Positions 28,463 to 36,167 of a stretch of DNA of 64,000 nucleotides are shown piece by piece (within the stretch, counting starts at the first letter, position 1; every line of letters begins with the position of its first letter). The notes under the pieces were generated by a model. That model was not told the origin of the DNA. It saw nothing but the letters and a program-made list of their open reading frames with translations, and did no database searches. The position numbers and the translations under genes are program-made. The DNA is from Clostridia bacterium (GTDB lineage: Bacteria > Bacillota > Clostridia > Christensenellales > CAG-917): assembly GCA_017553325.1 (NCBI GenBank), contig JAFZMH010000006.1, positions 1 through 64,000 on the forward strand. The letters run 5' to 3'.

Positions 28463-28562
28463 GTAATCAAGTGAAACGCTTGATCACGTGAGTAAAGCTC
28501 ATAATTTTCCCCCTTATCATAGCGAGAGGCTAGCGAAGAAATTCGTTAGCCTCTTGCCTTTT
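28463..28562 (+). ncRNA. Candidate small RNA, ~100 nt
   Basis: Predicted transcript from the promoter above. It has a 5' hairpin ATCAAG-TGAAACG-CTTGAT at about 28467-28485, a single-stranded C/T-rich middle (TTTTCCCCCTTATC), and a 13-bp 3' hairpin AGAGGCTAGCGAA/TTCGTTAGCCTCT closed by a GAAA tetraloop (28525-28554), followed by TGCCTTTTC. The small open frame across it shows no protein character. I do not recognise it as 6S, SRP, tmRNA or RNase P RNA. Confidence 0.5.
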
Positions 28563-28684
28563 CTGCACCATTTAGCGCCTAACTTTGTCAGATTTGCGTG
28601 CACTCGCGCACCGTGTACGATTTGTACACTGGGTGGCTCGCGTGCGCATCTTTCGCGTTATGCATCTAAATGGAGCGGAAAACC
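28561..28684 (+). repeat. Stop-anchored repeat family, copy F (after the sRNA)
   Basis: Internal TTTAGCGCCTAACTTTGTC, core ACCGTGTACGATTTGTACAC plus TGGGTGG, and right end CTTTCGCGTTATGCATCTAA. The left terminus lacks TAAAACC. Here the element follows an RNA terminator instead of a stop codon, but in the same transcriptional orientation. Confidence 0.65.
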
Positions 28685-28753
28685 ATGATTATTAAGAATT
28701 CTTATTTCAAACGAAGTTATGTTTATAGTGTTGGCAAATCATTTACAGAATAA

Positions 28754-30139
28754 TTATCTTTGTTCGGGGCAGAACAGTTTTTTCAGTTTGGCAAAGACGG
28801 GTTGATTGTCGGGGGAAAAACACTCGAAGGTGATTCTCAGGACCGGTTCGGTGCCGCTGGGACGGACTACGAAGCGTCCGTATTTTGAGTACAGGGTGGT
28901 AGCGGCGGTCATTTTGGTCTTGAATTCGTCGCTTTTTTGATATTCGGCGGGGTTTTCCGCAGATACGTTGAGGTCGAGCATTGGGTATGGGGTGAAAGAG
29001 GGCAAGTCTCCTATCGTCTTTTTGACCTCGAGTAGGGTGAGGGCAGTGACTATGCCGTCTCCCGTGTTGCCCTTGTCGAGCATTATTATATGTCCGCTCT
29101 TTTCGCCGCCGAGCACGGAGTTTTGAGTATTTAGCGCGTCGAGGATATATTTGTCCCCAACCGGCGTTCGCACTAGCGCGGTATTGCCGAAAGCGAGTTC
29201 GCGTTGCAATTTCGAATTCGAAAGCTCCGTCCCCACGACGATTTTCTTTTTGAGTTTGCCCTGTATGCGGTATAGGGTGGAGATTGCAAGCAAAATCGCA
29301 TCGCCGTCGTACACTTTGCCGTTTACTACCGCGAGCACTCGGTCTCCGTCTCCGTCGAAGGCGAAGCCTATTTCGTCCGTCTTAACCCTTTTTGCAAACT
29401 CTTCTATATTCGTCGAACCGCAATTTACGTTGACGCGCGCCCCGTCTCGCTCGTCATTTTCAGCGACGACGGACGCCCCCAAAGACTCGAATATGCGTTT
29501 TGCAAGTTCCGCAAAGCAGCCGTAGGCGCAGTCAATGCGCACTTTTTGTCCGTCAAAACGAGGGAACATCTTTTTGACGTGCGTGGCGTAGAGATATTCC
29601 GCTCCTTCGACTATGCGTATGCGGTGTTCCTTCGAGAGGGTGATTTTCAAGGGGCTTGCCGCTTCGTCGTCCGTGAGCACGTCGGCGGACGCGTCGTCAA
29701 GGCCGCTGAGTGCGCTCGTCCTTTGACCGACTTCCGTTTGCTTTGCAAACGACTCGCCGAGTTCTTTTAGGGAGAGGTCGAGTTTTTCCTCTACGTCGAG
29801 GGACAGTTTCTTTCCGCATTTGCCGAAAACTTTGAGCCCGTTGTATTCGGGCGGGTTGTGCGAGGCGGTTATCATAATCGCAAAGTCGGCGTCTTCAACT
29901 TGCGCGATATAGGCTAGGGCAGGAGTAGGGAGCACGCCCGCAAGATAAATCTTTGCGTCGCCCTCCAAAAGCCCCAAACACAACTGTTTTTCTATGTCGA
30001 GCGAACTCTCTCTCACGTCCCTCGCCACGAGAATTTTGTAGGCGTTTTTGCCGAGCGCCTTGCCCAGCATATACGGAACTCTGTCCGCGAGGAGTTTTTC
30101 CGCTTTGTTTCTTATGCCGTCCGTTCCAAAGTAATACAT
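28754..30139 (-). CDS. glmM: Phosphoglucosamine mutase
   Basis: 461 residues. It converts glucosamine-6-P to glucosamine-1-P for UDP-GlcNAc and peptidoglycan. It opens MYYFGTDGIRNKAEK, the GlmM hallmark. The active-site phosphoserine loop is ITASHNPPEYNGLK near residue 100, the metal loop DGDGDRVLAV near 250, the sugar loop GEKSGH near 335 and the phosphate-binding RPSGTEPVLRI at the C-terminus. I reject the longer open frame because a TATACT box (30152-30147) lies just 7 nt before ATG 30139, so the mRNA should be leaderless; the -35 is not convincing. Monocistronic, leftward. Confidence 0.93.
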   Translation of the reverse strand: MYYFGTDGIRNKAEKLLADRVPYMLGKALGKNAYKILVARDVRESSLDIEKQLCLGLLEGDAKIYLAGVLPTPALAYIAQVEDADFAIMITASHNPPEYNGLKVFGKCGKKLSLDVEEKLDLSLKELGESFAKQTEVGQRTSALSGLDDASADVLTDDEAASPLKITLSKEHRIRIVEGAEYLYATHVKKMFPRFDGQKVRIDCAYGCFAELAKRIFESLGASVVAENDERDGARVNVNCGSTNIEEFAKRVKTDEIGFAFDGDGDRVLAVVNGKVYDGDAILLAISTLYRIQGKLKKKIVVGTELSNSKLQRELAFGNTALVRTPVGDKYILDALNTQNSVLGGEKSGHIIMLDKGNTGDGIVTALTLLEVKKTIGDLPSFTPYPMLDLNVSAENPAEYQKSDEFKTKMTAATTLYSKYGRFVVRPSGTEPVLRITFECFSPDNQPVFAKLKKLFCPEQR

Positions 30140-30146
30140 ATCATAG

Positions 30147-30152
30147 AGTATA
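30147..30152 (-). promoter_or_regulatory. glmM -10 box, leaderless start
   Basis: TATACT on the minus strand ending 7 nt before the glmM start codon. It sits directly behind the terminator of the trxB-Nudix operon. No good -35 seen. Confidence 0.5.
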
Positions 30153-30166
30153 TTGCTTTCAAAAAG

Positions 30167-30197
30167 AAAAAACCTGACGTTTTTTGTCAGGGTTTTT
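30167..30197 (-). terminator. Terminator of the trxB-Nudix operon
   Basis: CCTGAC/GTCAGG stem flanked by A- and T-runs (AAAACCTGAC...GTCAGGGTTTTT). It separates the Nudix gene from glmM. Confidence 0.8.
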
Positions 30198-30237
30198 CTA
30201 TTCTTGTCTATAACTCTCGCCGTTGCGCTCTTGTCGG

Positions 30238-30714
30238 TCAATATTCGTATTCGGTGTGTATTTCAAGTTCTTTCGGCAAATCGTTTATTCTCTTTTTTAT
30301 GAACAGCGGATAAAAATACTGTTCTTCAAGCGTATCGCAGTCAAGCCACTCGAACACTTCGTGATGCCTCGTTTCAAGTCCGCGGAATTTTTGCTTGCTC
30401 GGCAAATAGGTGTCCGATACGTCCACCAAAAAGTATAAGCATATTTCATGGAATTTCTCTTTGGTCGTGTCCTCTATGAAAAAACTTTCCGCCAGCCATA
30501 GGGGACGGACGATATTTGCGTCGATACCGAGTTCCTCTTTGAGTTCTCGTTTGATTGCGACCTCTGCGCTCTCGTCGAGTTTTACCCTTCCGCCCGGCAA
30601 AAAGAAATAGGGAGAGAGGTCGTTTTTGAGCGCAAGCAGTTTGCCGTCGCTTATTATGACGGCACCCACCCTATAATTGAAAACGCCTTCTTGTGTTCTA
30701 AATGTTAAATCCAT
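30238..30714 (-). CDS. Nudix hydrolase
   Basis: 158 residues. Complete Nudix box GGRVKLDESAEVAIKRELKE followed by ELGI (G-x5-E-x7-R-E-U-x-E-E-x-G-U) at about residues 41-63. These enzymes hydrolyse nucleoside diphosphates linked to another moiety with Mg. N-terminal FNYRVGAVIISDGKLLALKN is typical of the ADP-ribose/oxidised-nucleotide sanitising group. The late W-L acidic segment EVFEWLDCDTLEE also fits. It follows trxB by 6 bp in a leftward operon, so a link to oxidative damage repair is plausible but unproven. Confidence 0.88.
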   Translation of the reverse strand: MDLTFRTQEGVFNYRVGAVIISDGKLLALKNDLSPYFFLPGGRVKLDESAEVAIKRELKEELGIDANIVRPLWLAESFFIEDTTKEKFHEICLYFLVDVSDTYLPSKQKFRGLETRHHEVFEWLDCDTLEEQYFYPLFIKKRINDLPKELEIHTEYEY

Positions 30715-30720
30715 AAATTC

Positions 30721-31653
30721 TCAAACGGAACGAAGTTCCTGCAAGTATTTGATTGCGTCGTTTGCGGCGATTGCTCCGTCCGCGCAGGCGGTGATTATCT
30801 GTCTCAAAGACTTTTCTCTTACGTCGCCGACGGCATATACGCCCGCTATATTAGTGCGCATTTCCTCGTCCGTGACGAGATAGCCGCCACTTGTCATATT
30901 GAGTTTTTCGTCTGCGTTTTCAAGGAAGGAAGTGTTGGGGATTTGTCCAACCGCTACAAACAGTCCGTCAACCGAAACACGACTTAAACTATTGTTTTTG
31001 ACGTTTTTAACCTCTATTTGTGCAAGTTTGTCATCTCCGTATGCCTTTGTGACGACGCTGTCCCAAAGGATTTCGACGCTGCTCGATTTGATTCTGTCGG
31101 CAAGAATTTTGTCCGCTCGGAGTTCGTTTCTGCGGTGAATGAGATAGACCTTCTTCGCAAGTTTTTCAAGATACATAGCGTCCTCGACGGCGGTGTTCCC
31201 TCCGCCGACGACGGCAACTGTCTTGTCTTTGAAAAACATTCCGTCGCAAGTCGCGCAATAGCTCAGCCCTTTGCCCGCGAGTTCGAGTTCGTTTTCGAGT
31301 CCGAGCGGGCGGGGATTTGCGCCCGTCGCGATTATGACCGCTCCGCATACGAACTCTTTGCCGTTTGCAAGAGTTATCTTTTTGTCCTTGCCTAAAAGTG
31401 CGAGTTTTGCAACGGTGCTCGTTTTCACCTTTACGTCGAAGGACTTTGCCTGATTAAGCATATTAAAGGCAAGGTCGAAACCGCCTGTTTCGGGAACGCC
31501 CGGGTAGTTTTCTACCGACGAGGTCAAAGACGCCTGTCCGCCGGGGGCCTTGCTCTCCAATATGAGCGTGCCGAGTCCACCGCGCGCGGCGTAAATTCCC
31601 GCCGTCAAACCGGCAGGTCCCGCACCCAATATGATAAGGTCGAAATCGCGCAT
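30721..31653 (-). CDS. trxB: Thioredoxin reductase
   Basis: 310 residues. NADPH:thioredoxin oxidoreductase with FAD. FAD motif ILGAGPAGLTAGIYAARGG is at residues 8-26, the redox-active CATCDG near residue 134, NADPH motif VVGGGNTAVEDAMYL near 151 and the C-terminal FAD contact GVYAVGDVREKSLRQIITA near 270. It starts MRDFDLIILGAGPAG with GAGGT 6 nt upstream and a strong promoter. First gene of a two-gene operon with the Nudix hydrolase. Confidence 0.95.
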   Translation of the reverse strand: MRDFDLIILGAGPAGLTAGIYAARGGLGTLILESKAPGGQASLTSSVENYPGVPETGGFDLAFNMLNQAKSFDVKVKTSTVAKLALLGKDKKITLANGKEFVCGAVIIATGANPRPLGLENELELAGKGLSYCATCDGMFFKDKTVAVVGGGNTAVEDAMYLEKLAKKVYLIHRRNELRADKILADRIKSSSVEILWDSVVTKAYGDDKLAQIEVKNVKNNSLSRVSVDGLFVAVGQIPNTSFLENADEKLNMTSGGYLVTDEEMRTNIAGVYAVGDVREKSLRQIITACADGAIAANDAIKYLQELRSV

Positions 31654-31680
31654 AAAATACCTCGAGTTTTTTATGAAATA

Positions 31681-31709
31681 AGTATAGTTCGAAAATCGAG
31701 TTTAGTCAA
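31681..31709 (-). promoter_or_regulatory. trxB promoter
   Basis: Minus strand TTGACT (31709-31704), 17-bp spacer, TATACT (31686-31681), about 28 nt before the trxB ATG. Confidence 0.75.
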
Positions 31710-31839
31710 CATTCGCGAGAAGGTTTATCGGCGATTTCAAAACGGCGATATAAGATTGTGCCCGTGTTTTTGACGCGCCACAATATGTTGTACAAAATAT
31801 TTTTTTACGACTAAAAATATATTATTCGCGTGCGAACAC

Positions 31840-31868
31840 TTTACAAAAATATATTTTGACTTTATAAT
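31840..31868 (+). promoter_or_regulatory. asnS operon promoter
   Basis: TTTACA (31840-31845), 17-bp spacer, TATAAT (31863-31868). The leader is only about 18 nt with GAGGT, so there is no room for a T-box. Confidence 0.75.
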
Positions 31869-31892
31869 TATTAAACATAAAATGAGGTAATT

Positions 31893-33284
31893 ATGCAAAA
31901 CATCGACATCTCGACAGTCCTTAAAGAAGGACAAAAATTGAACGGTCAGTCCGTCAACGTATGCGGCTGGATAAGAACCGCAAGAGACAGCAAAACGATG
32001 GCTTTTCTCGCTCTCAACGACGGGACGAGTCTTAAACATCTTCAAATAGTTATCGACAAGAGCAAGTTCGACGGCGCGGAACTCTCTTCCTTTATGAAGA
32101 ACGGCGCATCCGTTTCGGTTGACGGTATAGTGGTGCCCGCAATGAAAGAGGGCGAATTTGAAATCAACGCGGAAAAGATTGAACTTTTGGGCGATTGCCC
32201 GCTCGAATACCCGCTTCAAAAGAAGTATCACACGATGGAGTATCTCCGCACGATCCCTCACCTCAGAGTGAGGACGAACACCTTCAACGCAATGCTCCGC
32301 GTGCGCTCCAAACTCTCGTTTGCCATTCACCGTTTCTTCCAAGAAAACGGCTACGTCTACGTTCACACCCCGATTATTACGGGCAGCGACGCCGAAGGCG
32401 CGGGCGAGATTTTCCGCGTGACGACGCAGGAATACAAGGACGCAATGAAGGCGATGGACGAAGAGAACTACATCGCCAACGATTTCTTCAAGCGCAAGGC
32501 GGGACTCACCGTAAGCGGACAGCTTGAAGGCGAAGTTGCGGCTATGGCGATGGGCAAGATTTACACCTTCGGCCCCACGTTCAGGGCGGAGAACAGCAAC
32601 ACCCCGCGTCACGCGGCGGAGTTTTGGCAGATAGAGCCGGAAGTTGCGTTTGCAAAACTTCCCGACATCATAGAGATTGCGACGAAGATGATAAAATATA
32701 TTATCAAAGCCGTTATCGACGAGTGTCCCGACGAACTCGCTTTCTTCGAAAACGCCTTTGAAAAGGGCTTGAAAGAGAAACTCCAAAAGGTCGTGGACAG
32801 CGATTTCCAAATTCTCGACTACTCGGACGCAATCGAGATTTTGAAGAAGAGCGGACAAGAGTTCCAATACCCCGTCGAATGGGGGCTCGATTTGCAATCC
32901 GAACACGAGAGATACATTACGGAAAAGGTTTTCAACAAACCCGTTTTCGTCATCAATTATCCAAAGCATATCAAAGCGTTTTATATGAAGCAAAACGAGG
33001 ACGGTAAGACGGTTGCCGCCACCGATTTGCTGGTACCCGGCGTCGGCGAAATCATCGGTTGTTCCGAGCGTGAAGCGGACTACGAAAAGCTCAAACAGGC
33101 TATGGTGGACAGAGGCATGAACGTCGACGACTACACCTATTATCTTGATTTGAGAAAATACGGCTCCGTTCCGCACAGCGGTTTCGGGCTCGGGCTCGAG
33201 CGTATCCTCATGTACGTGACGGGCATCGGCAATATAAGAGACGTGCAACTCTACGCGAGAACCGCCGGCGACCTTATGGTGTGA
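31893..33284 (+). CDS. asnS: Asparaginyl-tRNA synthetase
   Basis: 463 residues, class IIb. The OB-fold anticodon domain (1-110) contains VCGWIRTARDSKTMAFLALNDG. The catalytic domain has motif 2 FRAENSNTPRHAAEFWQIEPE near residue 230 and motif 3 GFGLGLERILMYVTG near 430. Motif 2 with the asparagine-type ...NTPRH... is characteristic of AsnRS. The site GAGGTAATT precedes the ATG. It is followed by asnA with a 1-bp gap, so asparagine supply and use are co-expressed. Confidence 0.96.
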   Translation: MQNIDISTVLKEGQKLNGQSVNVCGWIRTARDSKTMAFLALNDGTSLKHLQIVIDKSKFDGAELSSFMKNGASVSVDGIVVPAMKEGEFEINAEKIELLGDCPLEYPLQKKYHTMEYLRTIPHLRVRTNTFNAMLRVRSKLSFAIHRFFQENGYVYVHTPIITGSDAEGAGEIFRVTTQEYKDAMKAMDEENYIANDFFKRKAGLTVSGQLEGEVAAMAMGKIYTFGPTFRAENSNTPRHAAEFWQIEPEVAFAKLPDIIEIATKMIKYIIKAVIDECPDELAFFENAFEKGLKEKLQKVVDSDFQILDYSDAIEILKKSGQEFQYPVEWGLDLQSEHERYITEKVFNKPVFVINYPKHIKAFYMKQNEDGKTVAATDLLVPGVGEIIGCSEREADYEKLKQAMVDRGMNVDDYTYYLDLRKYGSVPHSGFGLGLERILMYVTGIGNIRDVQLYARTAGDLMV

Positions 33285-33285
33285 T

Positions 33286-34293
33286 ATGTACAGTCTCATC
33301 GTGCCCAAAGATTACAAAAACCGCATGACGGTCAGAGAGACGGAAAAGGCAATCAAGTTTGTCAAAGACCACTTTCAGCGCAATTTCATCAAGAATTTCG
33401 GGTTTGAAAGAATTTCCGCCCCTCTCTTCGTCAAGAGTAATTGCGGTTTGAACGACGACCTAAACGGCGTGGAACGCCCCGTCAAGTTCGACGTTTTGGA
33501 GCAGGGAGTGGACGTCGAAATCGTCCATTCGCTCGCAAAATGGAAGCGCATGGCTTTAAAGGACTACGGGTTTAGGCACGGCGAGGGACTGTATACCGAT
33601 ATGAACGCTATTCGTCGCGACGACAAGTGCGACAATCTCCACTCCATCTACGTCGACCAATGGGACTGGGAGATGGTGATTTCAAAGGAACAGCGCAACT
33701 TGGACTTTTTGCAGAGAGTCGTGAGACGCATAGTCGGCGCAGTCGCCGATACGCTTGAGGAAACCAAGGAAGTTTTTCCCGTCATAGACCTCAATCTCAA
33801 AAGGGAAGTCAAATTTATAACGACGGAAGAGGCGCTTGAGCTGTACCCCGATTTGACCTCGAAGGAGAGAGAAGACGCGCTCGCAAAAGAGTACGGGACC
33901 GTGTTTTTGATGCAGATAGGCGGAACTCTCTCAAACGGCAAACCACACGACGGCAGGGCTCCCGACTACGACGACTGGGCGCTCAACGGAGACATCTTCT
34001 TCTTTGACGACGTGCTCGGCGAGGCGGTGGAAATCTCGTCTATGGGCATAAGGGTAGACGCCGAGAGTCTCAAGAGACAACTCGAAATCTCGGGACATAC
34101 CGAGAGACTCAAGAACGAGTATCATCAAGGCATAATGGACGGCTCCCTTCCGCTCACGATAGGCGGAGGAATAGGGCAATCTCGTCTTTGCCTCCTCATA
34201 TTGCAAAAGGCGCATATCGGCGAAGTGCAGGTCGGTCTGTGGCCGGACGAGGTCAGAGCCTCCTGCGAAGCAAACAATATACATCTACTTTGA
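33286..34293 (+). CDS. asnA: Aspartate-ammonia ligase (asparagine synthetase A)
   Basis: 335 residues, the normal AsnA length. It makes asparagine from aspartate, ammonia and ATP, using a fold derived from class II tRNA synthetases. Signatures: EKAIKFVKDHFQRN near the start, GLNDDLNGVERPV near residue 50, VEIVHSLAKWKRMAL near 75, YVDQWDWE near 121 and the C-terminal GGGIGQSRLCLLIL. It sits between AsnRS and AspRS genes, an operon devoted to the Asp/Asn branch of translation. Independent of glutamine, it fits an ammonia-rich habitat. Confidence 0.96.
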   Translation: MYSLIVPKDYKNRMTVRETEKAIKFVKDHFQRNFIKNFGFERISAPLFVKSNCGLNDDLNGVERPVKFDVLEQGVDVEIVHSLAKWKRMALKDYGFRHGEGLYTDMNAIRRDDKCDNLHSIYVDQWDWEMVISKEQRNLDFLQRVVRRIVGAVADTLEETKEVFPVIDLNLKREVKFITTEEALELYPDLTSKEREDALAKEYGTVFLMQIGGTLSNGKPHDGRAPDYDDWALNGDIFFFDDVLGEAVEISSMGIRVDAESLKRQLEISGHTERLKNEYHQGIMDGSLPLTIGGGIGQSRLCLLILQKAHIGEVQVGLWPDEVRASCEANNIHLL

Positions 34294-34302
34294 ATCTAAT
34301 CG

Positions 34303-34317
34303 TTGGGCAAAGCCCAA
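34303..34317 (+). other. Small stem-loop before aspS
   Basis: TTGGGC-AAA-GCCCAA directly before the AAAAGGA ribosome site of aspS. It may act as a processing or pausing element in the operon mRNA; weak evidence only. Confidence 0.35.
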
Positions 34318-34329
34318 AAGGATATATTT

Positions 34330-36081
34330 ATGGAACTCAGAACACACACATGCGGTGAACTTAGAGAATCGGACGCGGGCAAACGCGTCAAATTGTCAGG
34401 CTGGTTGTCGTCTATACGCGACCTCGGCTCTGTTATTTTCTTCGTGCTCCGCGACTACTACGGCTATACGCAGGCAGTCGTCAGCGATGAAGAAAAGATG
34501 GCGCAAGTGAGAGCGATTCCGCGCGAGAGCACGGTTTCAATCGAAGGCGTCGTGGAACTCAGAAGCGCCCCCAACAAGGATATGCCGACGGGTATGATTG
34601 AGATTTTGCCGGACAAAATCGAGTTGCTCGGCAAATGTTACGAGCAACTCCCCTTCGAGGTGGCGACGAGCACGCAATCTCGTGAGGACGTGCGCCTAAA
34701 ATATCGTTTTCTCGACCTGCGCAACCCCGAAGTCAAAGAAAAGATTGTTTTCCGCTCTAAGGTCGTTAGCTGGCTGAGAGCGAAGATGGTGGAACTCGGC
34801 TTCTTGGAAATCACAACCCCGATTTTGACGTCCAGCTCTCCCGAGGGCGCGAGAGACTATATCGTGCCGTCCAGACTTTATCCCGGACACTTCTACGCGC
34901 TTCCGCAAGCCCCGCAACAATACAAACAATTGCTTATGGCGAGCGGTTTCGACAGATATTTCCAAATCGCGCCTTGTTTCAGAGACGAGGACGCGAGAGC
35001 GGACAGAAGTCCCGGCGAGTTTTATCAACTCGATACCGAAATGTGCTTTGCAACGCAAGAGGACGTTTTTGCCGTTATGGAGCAGGTGCTCAGCGGCGTC
35101 TTCAAAGAGTTTTCACCCAAGCACTACAAGGTTGACGAAGGTCCTTTCCGTCGCATAGCGTATCGCGACGCAATGCGCGACTACGGCACGGACAAGCCCG
35201 ACCTCAGAAACCCGCTTCTTATCAAGGACGTGACGGACGTTCTCGAGGAGAAAGCCCCGTTCTTTGAAAAGGGCAAGACGATAAAGGCAATCGCGGTTCA
35301 CAACTTTACCCAAACGAGAAAGTGGATAGACGCGCTCATCGAAAGGGCAAAACAAAACGGCGCGAGCAATATGTATTGGTTCAAACTCGACGAAAACGGC
35401 GAAATCGCGGGCGGTATCGGCAAGTTCGTGGCGGACAGCAAAGCCGCGCTCGTCGAAAGGCTTGGCTTGAAGCCGAATTCTTTCGTCGCGGTGCTTGCAG
35501 AGGAGAGCGGAGTCGAAAAACAAGCCGGCTACGTGAGAACGGAACTCGGCGTTGGTCTCGACCTTCTCGAAAAGGACGCTTTCCGTTTTTGCTGGATAGT
35601 CGACTTCCCGATGTACGAATACGACGACGAGGGCAATCTCACTTTCTGCCACAACCCGTTCAGTATGCCGCAGGGCGGGCTCGACGCGCTCAACAATATG
35701 GAGCCGCTCGACATTCTCGCCTATCAATACGACAGCGTCGTCAACGGTGTGGAACTCTCTTCCGGCGCGGTGAGAAATCACGAACCCGCAATTATGGAAA
35801 AGGCGTTTGAAATCGTCGGCTACGGCAAGGACGTCATAGAGGAGAAATTTTCCGCTCTCTACAACGCGTTCAAATTCGGCGCGCCGCCGCACGCGGGTAT
35901 CGCACCGGGCGTGGACAGAATCGTCATGCTTTTAAAGAACGAGACGAGTATAAGAGAAATCATCACTTTCCCGATGGACAGAAACGCGAGAGACGTTTTG
36001 ATGGGCGCACCGTCCACGGTCACCGAGAAGCAACTGAGAGAAGTTCACATCAGCATCAATCTTCCAAAGGAAGAAAAATAA
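34330..36081 (+). CDS. aspS: Aspartyl-tRNA synthetase
   Basis: 583 residues, bacterial-type AspRS with the GAD insertion (about residues 280-420). N-terminal OB domain MELRTHTCGELRESDAGKRVKLSGW; motif 2 FRDEDARADRSPGEFYQLD near residue 217; motif 3 GIAPGVDRIVML near 530. I moved the start to ATG 34330: the upstream nine codons lie before the AAAAGGA ribosome site. Since AsnRS is present, a discriminating AspRS is expected, but I cannot settle this by eye. Third gene of the asnS-asnA-aspS operon. Confidence 0.95.
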   Translation: MELRTHTCGELRESDAGKRVKLSGWLSSIRDLGSVIFFVLRDYYGYTQAVVSDEEKMAQVRAIPRESTVSIEGVVELRSAPNKDMPTGMIEILPDKIELLGKCYEQLPFEVATSTQSREDVRLKYRFLDLRNPEVKEKIVFRSKVVSWLRAKMVELGFLEITTPILTSSSPEGARDYIVPSRLYPGHFYALPQAPQQYKQLLMASGFDRYFQIAPCFRDEDARADRSPGEFYQLDTEMCFATQEDVFAVMEQVLSGVFKEFSPKHYKVDEGPFRRIAYRDAMRDYGTDKPDLRNPLLIKDVTDVLEEKAPFFEKGKTIKAIAVHNFTQTRKWIDALIERAKQNGASNMYWFKLDENGEIAGGIGKFVADSKAALVERLGLKPNSFVAVLAEESGVEKQAGYVRTELGVGLDLLEKDAFRFCWIVDFPMYEYDDEGNLTFCHNPFSMPQGGLDALNNMEPLDILAYQYDSVVNGVELSSGAVRNHEPAIMEKAFEIVGYGKDVIEEKFSALYNAFKFGAPPHAGIAPGVDRIVMLLKNETSIREIITFPMDRNARDVLMGAPSTVTEKQLREVHISINLPKEEK

Positions 36082-36083
36082 TT

Positions 36084-36152
36084 GCAAAGGCAGAGCCTTT
36101 GCTCAATCTAGAAAAAATAAAACATAGATAGAACAATCGCGCCGAAAGGCGC
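36084..36152. other. Two stem-loops between aspS and the lipoprotein gene
   Basis: GCAAAGGC-AGA-GCCTTTGC (36084-36102), then GCGCC-GAAA-GGCGC with a GNRA tetraloop (36139-36152) just before the ribosome site. Neither has a T-run on the plus strand, so they are not good terminators; perhaps processing sites. Confidence 0.4.
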
Positions 36153-36167
36153 AAAAAAGGGTAATTT

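Noticed and set aside
28488..28688. 66-codon frame across the sRNA and repeat copy F
   Set aside because: It crosses an RNA terminator hairpin and a repeat element and has no Shine-Dalgarno site.
31846..31892. T-box riboswitch before asnS
   Set aside because: The predicted leader is only about 18 nt, too short for any T-box.
31737..33308. 523-codon open frame opposite asnS
   Set aside because: Antisense shadow of a clear asparaginyl-tRNA synthetase gene; no ribosome site or recognisable domain.
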